DNA of 64,000 nucleotides from Himantopus leucocephalus (taxonomy: Eukaryota; Chordata; Aves; Charadriiformes; Recurvirostridae), in NCBI GenBank assembly GCA_003993805.1, contig RSEF01000003.1, positions 105,983,829 to 106,047,828 of the forward strand. Direction: 5' to 3'. The notes beneath the pieces were generated by a model. That model saw nothing but the letters and a program-made list of their open reading frames with translations. It ran no database searches and had not been told where the DNA came from. This document shows, piece after piece, positions 61,960 to 64,000 of the stretch (its first letter is position 1; every line of letters begins with the position of its first letter). Both the position numbers and the translations under genes were made by a program.

Positions 61960-62600
61960 ATAATACTAAGCACTCTCCAGCTGTTTAGATTTGATTTCTC
62001 TTTATCATATGTAAAAATATTTTAAAGTAAATGAAGGAATGAGAGAAACTGACCACAGCATTGCAGTGACCATCTACAAAAGTTGTAACATGACAGAGCC
62101 AAAAAAAGTTTAGTCTTTGATTTTTTCACTTACATTAGACAGCAGCTACTTACAGCATCTGTGGATAAAGTATCTTCCAAAGGAATAATCACTTAGCGAT
62201 GTAAATTGGCAATTACCTTTAGCTGTTTTTATCAATTAGAGTTCACTCCGATCCACCTCCAGTGTTCCTCCTTGCCATTTATGCTGCCTCCTTGCAGAAC
62301 TGCAGTGCTTCCAGCTGGAAAGACATGAGATGGGACAATGCAAGTTTTTGCTCTCATATTTACTAATGAAAGACACACACACACACAAAAAAGGAGTTTT
62401 TAAACAGCCAGCTTACAGAAGGATAAGCCAACACAAGAGGGAACTGAAGGACTTCTGATTCATTTAATTATTTTCTGGATTATATTAGGCACTGGCACCA
62501 TACGGAGCACATCAGGAAATTATTATCTCCATCCATAAGGGCAAGGAAATTAGAGCAAACTGCAGAGTTTCAAACGATAGGCTGAACAGTCTCTAGATAC
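61960..62600. promoter_or_regulatory. Candidate conserved regulatory element
   Basis: Complex AT-leaning sequence with ATTA-type cores ('ggcaattacc' near 62208, 'atcaattagag' near 62231, 'catttaattatttt' near 62461) and no coding signal. A short (AC) run at 62373-62387 interrupts it. It is proposed as a possible enhancer by texture only. Confidence 0.25.
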
Positions 62601-63915
62601 TCTGAACTCACTTCAATATGGAAATGCCACCAAATCCTTCCAATTTCTCTGCTAACCCCAGGAGATCAGCAAGTCCACCCTGGGGGATGGGTTGCACCCC
62701 TGGAGCAACTTGGGATGCAAATATGGTCCAGTGCAGCTCCCCCTCCCCACCCCAGCCAAGGTTTCACCTGCAGCCTGCTCCACCTGCCTGGAGCCAGCCC
62801 GCCAGCTCAGCAGACGATGGTCACCCTCCGTCTGCCATCTGCGGAGCTCGGGGCAGCAGGAGTGGGGAAGCAGGCGTCCCCTGAGCAGCACTGCAAACCA
62901 AGCCTGTGTCAGCCTGTAAAAGCTCCCTCACCTCGTCCCTCCAGAGAACGTCTCAGGAAGAAAGCACAAGTCGCGTGTGAGAGATCTGCCAACCCCAAAT
63001 AGCACCTGGGCCAGCTGGAGTCTTACATTTCTGCAGGGAAAGCTTAACTGCCATGACTGAAGGGTTATTAGTCTTTTTTTCAGTCTCAGAAAGCCATTTT
63101 AAGCCACAGCTGTGGTTTCAGACACTTCCCAGGGCAGACTCGTCTGGCTCTGGAGACTCAGCACAGAAATGAGAACGATTCAGTGGCATTTCCAAATTGA
63201 GATGAGTTCAGAATACCTAGAGGCTGTTCAGTCGCATAGCTTGAATTTATGACCACTTCTCTCTCTGCCTGCTGATTTCCTTCCCCGGTGTCCTCTCTGC
63301 CTGCTCTGAAGACATGCCGTTCTGGTGAGAAATACGAGGCATGTGCTTTTGTTCTGCCAGCCTGCTGCCCACCACATTCCCCGTTTCCCTCCCAAGAGAC
63401 AGCACTAACATGTTGGCCATGCCTGGAGCCGCCACTTCCATCCAGAAGCTGGAGAATTGCCCAAAAGGGCAAAAGGCCACATGAGCCCAAAACGCTAGAG
63501 GATGACCCATATAAAACAGATAAAATACAGCAATATGGCAATTTTGCAATAACCTAATAATGCATTATTTATAGCTATGAATGCAGGAGAGCTCCATGCT
63601 TAATCCTACCTTACATTATATCATCTTCATTTATGTTATATCATCTAAAATTATTTTTTATCACATCAGATCTTTCTTCAACTACAACTTCTCATTCATA
63701 TGTTTCCCTTGAACTCACTGACTGCCATGGAAGAATTTGGTCGAGCATGCAGCACTGTCTTTGGTCTTTAATACAGTTTTGTACCTGAATATTTACCAAT
63801 CATGCCATTCCCATAGCTAACACAATTCATGTGAAAGAAGTTTCACACCAGCTCATTGTTATTGGCAATGCTGATATTGGGTGCCAAACGATGTAGCATC
63901 ATCTGCCTCAGGTGA
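62601..63915. other. Non-coding stretch
   Basis: No gene is recognised. A GC-rich stretch at about 62.65-62.95 kb opens several frames on both strands (62618-62884, 62715-63002, 62652-62891) that conflict with one another. Confidence 0.5.
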
Positions 63916-64000
63916 TGTCCTGGTTTGAGCAACACAGGACTGATTTCTTTTCTAATGCTTGGGAAAACTGCACTTCTAGAAGACTCTAGTGTCTGAATTT
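63916..64000 (+). mobile_element. Possible LTR start, cut by the window edge
   Basis: From 63916 the sequence TGTCCTGGTTTGAGCAACAC resembles, from memory, the 5' terminus of a common avian endogenous retrovirus LTR family and starts with TG. Only 85 bp are visible, so neither the 3' end nor a target duplication can be checked. Confidence 0.4.

Noticed and set aside
1..64000. CRISPR arrays, operons, or tRNA and rRNA genes
   Set aside because: No regularly spaced repeats, no tRNA box patterns and no rRNA sequence were seen, and the repeat content is avian.

Overview
The window reads as non-coding DNA from a bird. The strongest evidence is repeats. Several CR1 LINE 3' ends carry the avian terminal octamer repeat (seen here in reverse as repeated 'atagaatc' units) and 'ggttggaaggga...agtccaac' consensus stretches. 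Three copies of one avian LTR family, beginning near TGTACTGGG and ending near CCACCACA, are also present. Base composition is mostly AT-leaning, long runs lack any gene, and no bacterial, plasmid or phage signature (operons, ribosome binding sites, dense ORFs) is seen. I find no host protein-coding gene, no convincing host exon and no tRNA or rRNA gene. The only recognisable protein remnants are decayed CR1 ORF2 pieces.

Layout. 1-3 kb: non-coding DNA, then a CR1 that runs into a 100-N assembly gap and emerges in its reverse transcriptase region, followed by a second CR1. 3-13 kb: unique DNA with an imperfect inverted repeat near 3.75 kb, a small CR1 fragment at 8.2 kb and a TAA microsatellite. 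13.1-13.6 kb: CR1 with a readable ORF2 tail. 14.3-15.4 kb: a GC-rich block full of chance ORFs. 19.1 kb: inverted repeat. 19.5-20.0 kb: another CR1. 20.6-21.2 kb: a solo LTR with perfect 5-bp target duplications. 22.8-23.3 kb: a second LTR in the opposite orientation. 23-34 kb: nothing recognised beyond homopolymers and one CTCF-like site. 34.6 and 36.8 kb: two copies of an unidentified dispersed repeat. 38.0-38.3 kb: an old CR1 reverse transcriptase relic. 39.3-39.6 kb: a third, shorter LTR. 42.0 and 46.2 kb: two old plus-strand CR1 tails, with small tandem duplications around 42.4-42.8 kb. 49.5-64 kb: mostly unique sequence, with several stretches whose texture suggests conserved regulatory elements, a compact 32-nt hairpin at 56.4 kb, and a possible LTR start at the right edge.

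How it fits together. The window looks like an intergenic desert or a very large intron. Repeats were laid down in layers: very old CR1 relics, younger CR1 insertions, then solo LTRs. Any function would lie in cis-regulatory DNA of the right third, which cannot be confirmed without cross-species alignment. I did not find a new coding system here.
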